Below, in pieces: positions 25,636 through 34,335 of a DNA stretch of 64,000 bases. Within the stretch, counting starts at the first letter, position 1. Each line of letters begins with the position of its first letter. The translations under genes were made by a program, and so were the position numbers. This stretch comes from Collinsella bouchesdurhonensis (GTDB lineage Bacteria; Actinomycetota; Coriobacteriia; Coriobacteriales; Coriobacteriaceae): the NCBI RefSeq assembly GCF_900155365.1, contig NZ_LT699737.1, positions 35,059 through 99,058 on the forward strand, in the 5' to 3' direction. Below the pieces are notes generated by a model. That model was not told the DNA's origin. It searched no databases and saw nothing but the letters and a program-made list of their open reading frames with translations.

Positions 25636-27036
25636 ATGGATACAAACCCACCGATCGATAAAAAGACGTTGAGCGTGCGCGCCCTCACCCGTTGCGCGCC
25701 TGTCGCCTTTTGGCTTGTCGTGTGGCAGGTGGCAAGCATGCTGGACAGCAGCAGCATTTTGCTCTGCGGACCGCTCGACGCCCTGTTTGCCCTTTATCGC
25801 CTGTCAAGCACGCAAACGTTTTGGAGCAGCATCTGGTTTTCCACACTGCGCATCGTGGCGGGCGTTTTGCTTGGATACATCATTGCCGGCGCCCTTGCCG
25901 CCGCATCTTGGCATACGAGTACGGTGCGCATCCTGCTGCAGCCGGCACTTTTGGCCATCAAGAGCACGCCGGTCGCTTGCGTCGTCGTCATCTTGCTTAT
26001 CTGGACCGGCGCGGCAAACGTCAGCGTCATCACGGTGCTGCTCCTGGTTGTGCCCGCCATCTACTTTGCTTTGTGCGCAGGGTTCGACAACATGGATGCA
26101 GGTCAACGCGACCTCTTTGAAATCTTTGGCGCGCGCGGGCGAAGGCGCTTCTTCGCGCTCATATGGCCTGCAATCCTCCCCTACCTGGAGGCTGCCAGCA
26201 GCACCGTCTTGGGCATGAGCTGGAAAGCGGGAATCGCCGCCGAGCTTATCGGTGTTCCCGCGGGTTCCCTTGGCGAGAGAATCTACCAGGCAAAACTACT
26301 GCTCGAAACGCCCGACCTTTTTGCCTGGACGTTTTGCGTGATCTGCCTGTCTTGGTTATTTGAGCATGGCGCGATGGCGCTTCTTCGCGGTACTTGGCCC
26401 CGTGCGGCGAAGCTTGCCCTAAGGGCTCCGCGCGACCTTAGGGCAAGTGGACACGGAAGCTCCGACGCCTCCCTGCGCGCTCAAGGACTCTTGATTGGAT
26501 ATGCCAACGTGCCTTTGAGCAAGCCCCTCGACTTCGCACTCGGCATGTCTTCCCGTCTTTGCCTTCAAGCCCCCTCGGGCACAGGCAAGACAACCCTCTT
26601 GCGCACTATGGCGCGCCTGCAAAAGCCGCTCGACGGTGCTCTTGAGAACGCCGCCCAGGGACGTTCGATGATGTTCCAAGATACGCGCCTTGTCGAAGAC
26701 CTTGATGCCATCGACAATATTCTGCTCTTTGCGCGCCCGGGCTTTACCCGCAAAGACGCGCGCGACCTCGCATGCGAGCTACTGCCAAAAGATGCGCTCT
26801 CCCGCCCCGTGCGCGAACTTTCGGGCGGGCAGCGACGTCGCGTTGAGCTGGCACGCGCCTTTGCCGCCCCAGGCGAGCTCGTGCTGTTAGACGAGCCGTT
26901 TGCCGGACTCGACGCGCAGGTGCATTCTTGTGCGCTCGCGTTTGTGAAACGGCATGGTGCCGGGCGTATCGTCGTTTTCGCCACGCATGATGCAGACGAC
27001 GCCCAAGCGCTTGGGGCGCAGATACTCGAGCTGTAG
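25636..27036 (+). CDS. Fused ABC transporter permease and ATP-binding protein
   Basis: 466 residues. Residues 1-260 are a BPD-type permease with about six hydrophobic segments and the cytoplasmic EAA-like loop (DLFEIFGARGRRRFFALIWP). Residues about 280-466 are a compact ABC ATPase: Walker A APSGTGKTTLL, Q-loop MMFQDTRLVEDL, signature ELSGGQRRRVELA, Walker B LVLLDEPFAGLD and H-loop ATHDADDA. The two halves are normally separate genes. The fusion would give two permease and two ATPase domains in a homodimer. It serves the lipoprotein encoded just upstream. Confidence 0.88.
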   Translation: MDTNPPIDKKTLSVRALTRCAPVAFWLVVWQVASMLDSSSILLCGPLDALFALYRLSSTQTFWSSIWFSTLRIVAGVLLGYIIAGALAAASWHTSTVRILLQPALLAIKSTPVACVVVILLIWTGAANVSVITVLLLVVPAIYFALCAGFDNMDAGQRDLFEIFGARGRRRFFALIWPAILPYLEAASSTVLGMSWKAGIAAELIGVPAGSLGERIYQAKLLLETPDLFAWTFCVICLSWLFEHGAMALLRGTWPRAAKLALRAPRDLRASGHGSSDASLRAQGLLIGYANVPLSKPLDFALGMSSRLCLQAPSGTGKTTLLRTMARLQKPLDGALENAAQGRSMMFQDTRLVEDLDAIDNILLFARPGFTRKDARDLACELLPKDALSRPVRELSGGQRRRVELARAFAAPGELVLLDEPFAGLDAQVHSCALAFVKRHGAGRIVVFATHDADDAQALGAQILEL

Positions 27037-27165
27037 CGGCATCGCAGCACAAGGTGGCTCTTGGGTCAAAGTCTGGCCGCAACCGGCGCGGCGCGCAGAG
27101 AGAGGGGGGCTCAGCTCGTTGACGCACTGGGCTGCGATGACACAGTCAGCCTCCCGGCGGCCCAG

Positions 27166-27636
27166 CTACTTGTGGTACGGCTCGCCACGACTGATCTTGA
27201 TGGCGCGGTAGACTTGCTCTAGCAGCACCACGCGCGCCAAGTTATGCGGCATGGTGATGCGGCCAAAGGAGAGCGTCTCGTTCGCGCGGGCTCGCACGGC
27301 ATCCGACACACCGTCGGAGCCACCGATGATAAAGACGATGTCGCTGTTGCCGCCCAACGCAAGCTGATCGAGGCGTTGGGAGAACTCCTCGCTCGAGCGC
27401 TCCTTACCCTCGATGGCGAGAAGGATCACATGCGCGCGATCGGGAATCGAAGAGAGAATCGACACCCCCTCGCGATTGCACGAAGCATCGACGCCGCCGG
27501 CACGCGCAGGGTCGATATCGGCAACCTCGCGCACCTCGACCTTGGCATAGCCGCCCAAACGCTTGAGATACTCGGCACAAGCATCCTTCCAAAAACGCTC
27601 TTTAAGTTTACCTACAGCGATAACGGTGTATTTCAT
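27166..27636 (-). CDS. rlmH: 23S rRNA (pseudouridine1915-N3)-methyltransferase RlmH
   Basis: 156 residues from ATG 27636, preceded by GGGGGAG; family length is about 155. The SPOUT-class knot is visible in FIIGGSDGVSD, TLSFGRITMPHNLARVVLLE and the conserved C-terminus QVYRAIKISRGEPYHK. It methylates a pseudouridine in helix 69 of 23S rRNA using SAM, on assembled ribosomes. Confidence 0.96.
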   Translation of the reverse strand: MKYTVIAVGKLKERFWKDACAEYLKRLGGYAKVEVREVADIDPARAGGVDASCNREGVSILSSIPDRAHVILLAIEGKERSSEEFSQRLDQLALGGNSDIVFIIGGSDGVSDAVRARANETLSFGRITMPHNLARVVLLEQVYRAIKISRGEPYHK

Positions 27637-27681
27637 CGGTTCTCCCCCGTAACGACAGTCTGCCAAGGCACGCCGTCAACC

Positions 27682-27882
27682 CTATTGGCGATTGCAATAA
27701 TCTTCATCGGCGATAAAGTGGCTGCGGTTGTATCCCCATTGCGAGACGACCGCAAGCTCGCCCGCCATTTTGAGGACATCGACGTCGTCTCCATCCTCTG
27801 CCCGCACTTTATGCGAGGCGCTGAGATTGAAGATAACGGCATTGGCACCCGCCCGGTAGTTATCTGCAGAATCATACCGCAT
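27682..27882 (-). CDS. Small hypothetical protein
   Basis: 66 residues from ATG 27882 (MRYDSADNYRAGANAVIFNL...). It lies in the 340-base gap between rlmH and trmL, on the same strand as rlmH. The composition is not obviously that of a random frame (acidic and aromatic residues mixed, wobble positions mildly GC-rich). A weak ribosome site AAAGGG lies about 11 bases upstream. I recognise no family. An in-frame start at 27918 would add 12 residues. Confidence 0.45.
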   Translation of the reverse strand: MRYDSADNYRAGANAVIFNLSASHKVRAEDGDDVDVLKMAGELAVVSQWGYNRSHFIADEDYCNRQ

Positions 27883-27977
27883 GGGAGATGATCCCTTTGC
27901 GCGCAGCGCCTTTTGCAAGCTGCGTCCAAAGCCGTATGATGGTTTTCGCTCATATGGCCCGCATGCAAAGGAGACTC

Positions 27978-28577
27978 ATGTTCAACGTGGTTTTGTACCA
28001 ACCGGAAATTCCGGCGAATACCGGCAACATCGGACGAACCTGCGTTGTCACCGGAGCACGCCTCCATTTAATTGGCCCCTTAGGATTCTCGCTCGACCAT
28101 AAGACTGTGCACCGCGCGGGCCTTGGCTATTGGGAAAACCTCGACGTGCGCACCTATGAGAGCTGGGAGGACTTCTTGCGTCAAAACGAGCTCGCTCGCG
28201 ATGATGAGCGCCTGCACCTCTTGACCAAAAAGGCGCGCCGCACGTATGCCCAAAGCAGCTACCGCGACGGCGATTACTTGGTATTTGGTAGCGAAAGCAA
28301 CGGCATTCCCGAGGAACTGCTGGCTTGTTCGCCCGAACGCTGCGAGCGCATCCCCATGCTCCCCGACGAAGCGTCGCTTGCCAATGCCGAAGCCTGGGAG
28401 GCACACGAGCAAGCGCTTGGACACAGCGAACCCGATCATGAGGCGATTTTGCAGCAGGACATCTGCGGCAATTTTATCGATCCCACAAGCTATCGCATCA
28501 GCGCGCTCAATCTCTCCAATTCCGCTGCCATCGTCCTCTATGAGGCACTACGCCAGACAGACTTCCCCGGAATGTAG
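27978..28577 (+). CDS. trmL: tRNA (cytidine/uridine34-2'-O)-methyltransferase, TrmL-like, with insertion
   Basis: 199 residues from ATG 27978 (AAAGGAGA upstream). SPOUT-class motifs: VLYQPEIPANTGNIGRTC at the N-terminus, YLVFGSESNGIPEELL and ALNLSNSAAIVLYEAL near the C-terminus. TrmL methylates the wobble ribose of tRNA-Leu. Normal length is about 157. Here about 40 extra residues sit between the RIPM element and NLSNS (LPDEASLANAEAWEAH through the isoleucine-rich NFIDPTSYRIS), inside the region that forms the knot. Confidence 0.88.
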   Translation: MFNVVLYQPEIPANTGNIGRTCVVTGARLHLIGPLGFSLDHKTVHRAGLGYWENLDVRTYESWEDFLRQNELARDDERLHLLTKKARRTYAQSSYRDGDYLVFGSESNGIPEELLACSPERCERIPMLPDEASLANAEAWEAHEQALGHSEPDHEAILQQDICGNFIDPTSYRISALNLSNSAAIVLYEALRQTDFPGM

Positions 28578-28586
28578 CGCTGCGGC

Positions 28587-29078
28587 TTAGTGCTCTTTTT
28601 GCCAATCAAATGCGATACGCGGCGTTCCGTCGGAGACGTAAATAACCCCCGCTCTCGCAAAGCCATACTTGCGAATCGCATTTTGCATGGGGATATTATC
28701 TTCATGCGTATCGATACGCAGGGCATCGGCGTGCTGCTGGCAAAACTCAAAGCAGGCCTTGGCAACACCATGCGTCTTGCCGTTTGAGGCCACGCGATGG
28801 ATCACATGATACGGTGCGTCGAAGTTCCATGCGCCGTCTTCGATATGAGCATAGGTGGCATCGGGTCCGGCTATAAAGGCAAACGTTCCCACCACGGCAT
28901 TATCTTCCACGCATACGTAGCTGTTGCCGCGTGCGATATCAGCGCGCACCTTGTCTTCCGAGGGGTTGCCCTTTGGCCACTGCGTTTTATTGCCGTGAGC
29001 GCGCATAAAGGCCCGTGCGGCATCGAACGTTGCCATGACCTGCGGCAAATCGGCCTCGGTGGTTTTGCGGATCTCCAT
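28587..29078 (-). CDS. GNAT family N-acetyltransferase
   Basis: 163 residues from ATG 29078, with GGGAGAG upstream. EIRKTTEADLPQVMATFDAA opens the fold. CVEDNAVVGTFAF is the beta strand 2-3 hairpin, and the acetyl-CoA-binding region is around VIHRVASNGKTHGVAKACFEFCQ. The C-terminal MQNAIRKYGFARAGVIYV is typical. It transfers an acetyl group to an amine of unknown identity. It is convergent with trmL, 10 bases apart. Confidence 0.88.
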   Translation of the reverse strand: MEIRKTTEADLPQVMATFDAARAFMRAHGNKTQWPKGNPSEDKVRADIARGNSYVCVEDNAVVGTFAFIAGPDATYAHIEDGAWNFDAPYHVIHRVASNGKTHGVAKACFEFCQQHADALRIDTHEDNIPMQNAIRKYGFARAGVIYVSDGTPRIAFDWQKEH

Positions 29079-29210
29079 AGCTCTCCCAATGTGCCCCACG
29101 GGATATGCGGCGTTGCGCCCACGCTCCCAAACAACTGCAAACGCTCCCTATCGTACTCAAAGATGCGCGATAATGACCCCAAGTAACCCCGGCAACGCAA
29201 GGATTTTACG

Positions 29211-29516
29211 ATGGGCAGCAAGAAGCGTTCGGCGCGTGAAAAGCAAAAGATGGCCTTTTTGGCAGACCTTGGCAACGAGAACATGGGCATATCCGACAGT
29301 CTCTTTGCCGCCGAGGACAAACGCCGCGACCGCATGCATGCCAAGCATGAAGAAGCCCTGCGCTACAAGTCCTGCGAGCGCAAGACGCGCTACAGCAGCC
29401 GGCTCGAAGCCCAAGACGCCATTGCTGCCTGCGCCGCCCATGGACGCGGCGGCCTTACTTGCTACAAATGCTCCTGGTGCGGAGGTTGGCATCTCACGTC
29501 TCATCCGCAGCGATAA
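29211..29516 (+). CDS. Small zinc-ribbon-like hypothetical protein
   Basis: 101 residues, AAGGA upstream. The N-terminal half is basic and helical (KKRSAREKQKMAFLADLGNE). The C-terminal half has C-x2-C in CYKCSWCGGWHLTSHP with a further Cys in KSCERKTRYSS, which together could bind one zinc. Similar small proteins occur in other actinobacteria, but I cannot name a function. Confidence 0.65.
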   Translation: MGSKKRSAREKQKMAFLADLGNENMGISDSLFAAEDKRRDRMHAKHEEALRYKSCERKTRYSSRLEAQDAIAACAAHGRGGLTCYKCSWCGGWHLTSHPQR

Positions 29517-29543
29517 CGCGGGCACGGCCGAGCGCCGGCGCCT

Positions 29544-30215
29544 CTAAAAGGCGAGGACGTCGTAGCGAACGGCCTTGCCTTTGAACTGAGCGCTCGGTTT
29601 GGCATCTGCAAGAAGCGGTCCCTTTACGGGGCGCTTGATCACGATTTTGCGCGCGCCCGTTGCTCGCGCCGCGGCAAGAAGCGCGGCCTCATCCGCACAG
29701 GGCTGCTCCAAGTGATGCAGCAACTGGAATTTTTTCTTAACCGAAGCGCTCTTGGTGCGCCCGGGAAACATCGGGTCCAAATAGACCGCGTACGGAACGG
29801 TGCCCGCCGCCACAAGCTCCGCCATACCCGCAATGCTATCCCCCACATGAAGGTGCATGCGGGCGGCTGCCTCGCTCAAACGCAGATCGCTCGCCGCGCG
29901 CTCCAGAGCATCGGCCAGCAGCGCACTGATAGCCGGATTGCACTCGAACATCTCGACGGTATAGCCCGCCGCAGCCAAGAGCAGCGAATCCTCGCCAAAT
30001 CCTGCCGTCGCGTCAAAGGCAACCGGATGTTCCACGCCGCGGGCACGCGCAGCACGGACCAGCAGCTCACGCTGCAAGGCCCCTTGCTTAAGACGGGGAA
30101 TCATGTGCGCAAAATCGGCAATAAGCTGCATGGCCCCGTCGGTGAGGGCCAAGCCTTCCGGCGTTTGGACAAGCTGCAGCCCCGCCGCGCGTGCTTCTTC
30201 CTGTGAACGGTTCAT
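29544..30215 (-). CDS. rsmJ: RsmJ-like 16S rRNA guanine-N2 methyltransferase
   Basis: 223 residues, GGGAGG upstream of ATG 30215. The SAM-binding motif is FDATAGFGEDSLLLAAAG. The catalytic-region signature YLDPMFPGRTKSASVKKKFQ and the following HHLE match RsmJ (YhiQ), which methylates G1516 of 16S rRNA in E. coli. The role of the actinobacterial homologue in the same position is inferred from family membership. It lies next to a second rRNA methyltransferase gene (30281-31099), in the same direction. Confidence 0.88.
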   Translation of the reverse strand: MNRSQEEARAAGLQLVQTPEGLALTDGAMQLIADFAHMIPRLKQGALQRELLVRAARARGVEHPVAFDATAGFGEDSLLLAAAGYTVEMFECNPAISALLADALERAASDLRLSEAAARMHLHVGDSIAGMAELVAAGTVPYAVYLDPMFPGRTKSASVKKKFQLLHHLEQPCADEAALLAAARATGARKIVIKRPVKGPLLADAKPSAQFKGKAVRYDVLAF

Positions 30216-30253
30216 TTACGCCTCCCAACGGTCGAATGTGACAAAATAAACCT

Positions 30254-30283
30254 GTCGACTTTTTGTCAGTCGACTTTTTGTCA
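30254..30283. repeat. 15-bp perfect tandem repeat overlapping the rlmA-like stop codon
   Basis: GTCGACTTTTTGTCA occurs twice back to back (30254-30268 and 30269-30283). The last three bases are the complement of the TGA stop of the gene ending at 30281. The origin is probably slippage. Confidence 0.85.
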
Positions 30284-31099
30284 CATGGGACGGTGGTATT
30301 GGGCGATGAGGAACTCGATGGGCGTTTGGAGCTGCTCGAGGTTCGCCAGGCGCTCGCGGTCTTCGCGGCGGGTGCGGTAGTAATACGGCGTCATTTGAAA
30401 TACCGCCTCAATATCGGCCGGGGTGGCAAGCGTGATCTGCGCCGCGACCTTGTGGGTCGAGGCCAGCTCGAGTTCCGTTGTCTGCGGCAGCTTCTCGTCA
30501 TTCAAATACGGAGTGTCGTAGAGCACCTCTTTGAGACCCCACAGGTGGCGAGCGCCGGGAATGACCGTGTAGAGCGAGGCACCCGGCTTGAGCACGCGTG
30601 CAAATTCATGCTCGTTAAAGGGGGCAAACAAGTGCGTCGCCATGTCAATCGATGCATCGGCAACAGGAATGGCACGCATGTTGGCGACAAAATACGTGGC
30701 GCCGCCGCGCTTGGCTGCCAAACGCACCATCTCTTTGCCCAGATCAAAACCGTAGGCGTCAACGCCTTCGACCGAGCCCATGGCGGAAGTATAGTAGCCC
30801 TCGCCGCAGCAAATATCGAGCAGCGCCAAAGGCTCCCGACCCGAGCGGGCAGAGACTTGCTCGCGCACGATGTCCACCAACGCGTCGCGCAAGGGGGCAT
30901 AATAATCCTGGTTTAGAAAATCGCGCCTGCTATGCGCCTGACTCTTGGGGTCGCCCATGGAGTCGCCGCTTTTATTGGAGCGCAATAAATTGAGGTAACC
31001 CTCGCGCGCACGGTCAAAGCGGTGCCCCAAAGGACACGCCGCACCGCGATTGTCCGCCTGAAGCTCTTGTCCGCATACGGGGCAACGTAGCATGCTCAT
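30281..31099 (-). CDS. rlmA: RlmA/RrmA-like 23S rRNA (guanine-N1) methyltransferase
   Basis: 272 residues. The N-terminal zinc ribbon CPVCGQEL...CPLGHRFDRAREGYLNLL is characteristic of RlmA. It is followed by the conserved GDSMGDPKSQAHSRRDFLNQ linker and a class I methyltransferase core, LLDICCGEGYYTSAM. It methylates N1 of G745 (RlmA-I) or G748 (RlmA-II) in 23S rRNA; RlmA-II affects tylosin sensitivity in Gram-positives. Which base is used cannot be read here. The start could also be the Met two codons in (31093). Confidence 0.9.
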   Translation of the reverse strand: MSMLRCPVCGQELQADNRGAACPLGHRFDRAREGYLNLLRSNKSGDSMGDPKSQAHSRRDFLNQDYYAPLRDALVDIVREQVSARSGREPLALLDICCGEGYYTSAMGSVEGVDAYGFDLGKEMVRLAAKRGGATYFVANMRAIPVADASIDMATHLFAPFNEHEFARVLKPGASLYTVIPGARHLWGLKEVLYDTPYLNDEKLPQTTELELASTHKVAAQITLATPADIEAVFQMTPYYYRTRREDRERLANLEQLQTPIEFLIAQYHRPM

Positions 31100-31235
31100 T
31101 CCATTCTATCGTCAACAAAACCTGAACCCCATTGTGGCACATCACGCTCTTGCACCGCCAAGCTCCTTGACCTCGCCATCCAAACTGGGACAAAATCGTC
31201 GTAGCTTTTACCCTCCATCTGCCTAAGGGGGCCTC

Positions 31236-31964
31236 ATGACCGAGCGCACGCATATTGACGAATGGTTCGAGCAGCTGCCCAAAGACGTAGTATCCCAAAC
31301 GCAACGTCTCCTGGAACACGTCGACGCCATGCGCCAAACCGAGGTCATCTACCCCGCACAGGACAACATCCTCAACGCGCTTGCACTCACCGCGCCCGCA
31401 AATGTACGCGCTGTGATTTTGGGCCAAGACCCCTACCACGGGCCCGGCCAGGCCATGGGCCTCTCGTTCTCGGTCCCCAAAGGACAAAAGCTGCCCCCGA
31501 GCCTGCGCAACATCTATAAGGAGATGGCCACGGACCTTGGGTGCACAGCGCCCGCCAGCGGCGACCTGACCTCTTGGGCACAGCAAGGCGTCCTTTTGCT
31601 CAACACCACGCTCACGGTGCGCGAGCACGCGGCAAACTCCCATGCCAAGCTGGGATGGAAAACGCTTACCGACGCGATTGTACGCCTCTGTCTGCAACTT
31701 GAGCAGCCGGTCGTATTCCTCACCTGGGGCCGCCACGCCATCGATATGGTTGAGGCAGCCCGCGAGGCAACAGATGCGACCGCAAACAAGTTCTTCCTCG
31801 CCTCTACGCACCCTTCGCCGCTCTCTGCCACGCGCGCCGCGGGCGACCTTCCCGCCTTCATGGGCTCGCGCCCCTTCTCGCGCACCAATGAGCTGCTCGC
31901 CCAGCACGGCGCCGCCCCCATCGATTGGTGCGCCCAGCCAACGCGTCGCAACACCACAGCATAA
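31236..31964 (+). CDS. ung: Uracil-DNA glycosylase
   Basis: 242 residues, strong ribosome site AAGGGGG. Family 1 UDG motifs are intact: catalytic water-activating loop GQDPYHGPGQAMGLSFSVP, LLLNTTLTVREHAANSH, and the DNA-intercalating loop HPSPLSATRA. It removes uracil from DNA to start base-excision repair. It is convergent with the LOG-family gene. Confidence 0.97.
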   Translation: MTERTHIDEWFEQLPKDVVSQTQRLLEHVDAMRQTEVIYPAQDNILNALALTAPANVRAVILGQDPYHGPGQAMGLSFSVPKGQKLPPSLRNIYKEMATDLGCTAPASGDLTSWAQQGVLLLNTTLTVREHAANSHAKLGWKTLTDAIVRLCLQLEQPVVFLTWGRHAIDMVEAAREATDATANKFFLASTHPSPLSATRAAGDLPAFMGSRPFSRTNELLAQHGAAPIDWCAQPTRRNTTA

Positions 31965-31993
31965 AAAACGCGACGGGCATGTGCCCATCGCGT
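31963..31993 (-). terminator. Rho-independent terminator of the LOG-family gene
   Basis: 12-bp stem (31968-31979 with 31982-31993, one mismatch) and, on the minus strand, a run of six T. It overlaps the end of ung and could act in that direction only weakly. Confidence 0.75.
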
Positions 31994-32022
31994 CTAAATC
32001 AACAGTCAACCCTGCTCGCGCG

Positions 32023-32556
32023 TTACGCCTGCAGGCAAGCGACAAGCTCGTCCAGATTGCGAGCAAACGAGATGCCCCGCAGACGCTCGGGTGAGGTCAA
32101 ATCGCACGCCAGCATACGGTCGAGCTGCTCTGCTATGGGGTTGTAATAGCCGTTAAGGTTGTAGAAAACGCACGGAGCGTCGAGCTGCCCCAGACCGATC
32201 ATGCCCATGATCTGAGAGATTTCCTCAAGCGTGCCCGTACCGCCGGGAAACGCCACAAAGGCATCGCCCAGCTCGATCATCTTTGCCTTGCGCTCGGCAA
32301 TATCGGGCGTGACGATCAGGCGGGTGAGGCCCTCCAGCTGCAAGACAGAATCGACAAAGAATTGCGGTTCTACGCCCGTAACCTCGGCACCCGCTCCAAG
32401 CGCCGCCAAGGCAAGCTCGCCCATGAGGCCCGTCTTGGACCCGCCATACACCAGGGAATTTCCCGAGGTGCCAATCCAGGTGCCCAGCTCGCGCACGGCA
32501 TCTTTAAGCTGCGGATCGCACCCCTCGCAGGCACCCAAATACACGGTGATGTTCAT
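32023..32556 (-). CDS. LOG-family (TIGR00730) nucleotide phosphoribohydrolase
   Basis: 177 residues. The family motif PGGTGTLEEI is present, with the upstream NSLVYGGSKTGLMGELALAALGAGAEVTGV and the conserved Arg in DIAERKAKMIELGDAFVAFPG. Related enzymes cleave nucleoside 5'-monophosphates to free base (the LONELY GUY cytokinin-activating reaction in plants and fungi). The bacterial substrate is uncertain. GAGGGG lies about 12 bases before the ATG. Confidence 0.88.
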   Translation of the reverse strand: MNITVYLGACEGCDPQLKDAVRELGTWIGTSGNSLVYGGSKTGLMGELALAALGAGAEVTGVEPQFFVDSVLQLEGLTRLIVTPDIAERKAKMIELGDAFVAFPGGTGTLEEISQIMGMIGLGQLDAPCVFYNLNGYYNPIAEQLDRMLACDLTSPERLRGISFARNLDELVACLQA

Positions 32557-32595
32557 GCTCGATGTGTCCCCTCAAACTCCCGCGTCAAAGGCTCG

Positions 32596-34209
32596 TTAGA
32601 ACGAGATGTTGCCGAACTCGGAGAGCTCGAGGCCCTCGTTGTGGTCGGTTGCCCAATCCACATTCCACGGGCTCGTAAACAACAGCAGTTTGCCGCCGCG
32701 CATGTCCTCGACACGCAGCGTGTCGCGCGTGAGCGAAAGTGCCGGAATATCGATGGTGTCGGGGTCGTTCATAATCCAGCGGATATCGGTGTAGAAAAGC
32801 GGCTGACGGCGTACCTCGACATGGTACTCGGACTTCAGGCGCTGCTCGAGCACCTCGAACTGCAGCACGCCCACAACGCCCACAATCACGCTCTCCATAC
32901 CGGCGCCCAGCTCGCGGAAGATCTGGATGGCGCCCTCCTGGGCAAGCTCCTCCATACCCTTGACGAACTGCTTGCGTTTGAGCGTATCGACCTGCGTGAT
33001 GCGCGCAAAATGCTCCGGTGCGAACGTGGGGATCTGCGGAAACTGCACACGCTGCTTGCCCGCGCACACCGTATCGCCAATGGAGAAAATGCCCGGATCG
33101 AACAATCCCACGATGTCGCCGGCATAGGCCTCGTCGACAATCGCGCGGTCGTCGGCCATCATCGCGGTGCCCGTAGCCAGTTTGAGCTTGCGCCCGCCTT
33201 GCATGTGGAAGGCGTCCATGCCGCGCTCGAACTTGCCCGAGCAGATGCGCACAAAGGCAATGCGGTCGCGGTGGTTCTTGTCCATATTGGCCTGGATCTT
33301 AAAGACGAAGCCAGAGAAGTCGTTGGTCGCAGGGTCCACGGGCTCGCCCGTAAGGGTGTCCTTGTAGGGCAACGGCGTGGGCGCCAGGCGCAAGAACTCT
33401 TGTAGGAAGGGCTCCACACCAAAGTTGGTGAGCGCCGAGCCAAAGAAAGCAGGGCTAAGCTTGCCGCAGGACACGGCGTCAAGATCCAGCTCATCGCCCG
33501 CACCGTCGAGCAGCTCGATATCGTCCATCAGGTTGCGATGGTTCTCTTCGCCAATGAGCTCATCGAGCTTGGCATCGCCCAGCTCGGCCTCAACTTCGGC
33601 GACCTTCTTGGTGGCGTTGGCGTGGCCATCGCCCTCAAAGGCGATCACGTGGCGCGTCTGTCGATCAAAGACGCCACGGAAGTTGCGGCCAGAGCCAATC
33701 GGCCAGTTCATGGGATACGTGTTGATGCCCAAGACATTCTCGATCTCCTCCATGAGCTCAAAGGGATCGCGAGCCTCGCGGTCGAGCTTGTTCACAAAGG
33801 TGAAGATGGGAATATGGCGCAGGGTGCAAACGCGGAACAGCTTGATGGTCTGAGCCTCAACACCCTTGGCGGCGTCGATCACCATGACGGCAGCGTCGGC
33901 GGCCATGAGCGTACGGTAGGTATCCTCGGAGAAGTCCTGGTGGCCAGGGGTGTCAAGGATGTTCACGCAGCAACCGTTGTAGGAAAACTGCAGCACGGAG
34001 GAGGTAACGGAGATGCCGCGCTCTTTTTCGATGTCCATCCAGTCGGATACGGCATGCTTAGAGCTCGACTTGCCCTTAACGGAACCCGCCGTCTGGATGC
34101 TGCCGGTATAGAGCAGCAGTTTTTCGGTAAGGGTCGTCTTGCCGGCGTCGGGGTGCGAAATGATCGCAAACGTGCGACGCGAGGAAATCTGGTCAGACAG
34201 GGATGCCAT
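32596..34209 (-). CDS. prfC: Peptide chain release factor 3
   Basis: 537 residues from ATG 34209, chosen over an upstream in-frame ATG because the protein then begins SLSDQISSRRTFAIISHPDA as in other RF3 proteins. The G domain has ISHPDAGKTTLTEKLL, ERGISVTSSVLQF, DTPGHQDFSEDTYRTL and FVNKLDREARDP. RF3 is a GTPase that recycles RF1 and RF2 from the ribosome after termination. The length matches E. coli (529). Confidence 0.95.
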   Translation of the reverse strand: MASLSDQISSRRTFAIISHPDAGKTTLTEKLLLYTGSIQTAGSVKGKSSSKHAVSDWMDIEKERGISVTSSVLQFSYNGCCVNILDTPGHQDFSEDTYRTLMAADAAVMVIDAAKGVEAQTIKLFRVCTLRHIPIFTFVNKLDREARDPFELMEEIENVLGINTYPMNWPIGSGRNFRGVFDRQTRHVIAFEGDGHANATKKVAEVEAELGDAKLDELIGEENHRNLMDDIELLDGAGDELDLDAVSCGKLSPAFFGSALTNFGVEPFLQEFLRLAPTPLPYKDTLTGEPVDPATNDFSGFVFKIQANMDKNHRDRIAFVRICSGKFERGMDAFHMQGGRKLKLATGTAMMADDRAIVDEAYAGDIVGLFDPGIFSIGDTVCAGKQRVQFPQIPTFAPEHFARITQVDTLKRKQFVKGMEELAQEGAIQIFRELGAGMESVIVGVVGVLQFEVLEQRLKSEYHVEVRRQPLFYTDIRWIMNDPDTIDIPALSLTRDTLRVEDMRGGKLLLFTSPWNVDWATDHNEGLELSEFGNISF

Positions 34210-34335
34210 GTGTGTCCTAACTGGTATTGGTATGCGTAACGTGCGAATATGCAACCTTAGCATTGTAGCGCGTGCCATAGAGCACGGACAACGAGGACCA
34301 CGCCGTTATCGCATACGATCGGCCAATTTCGGCCG

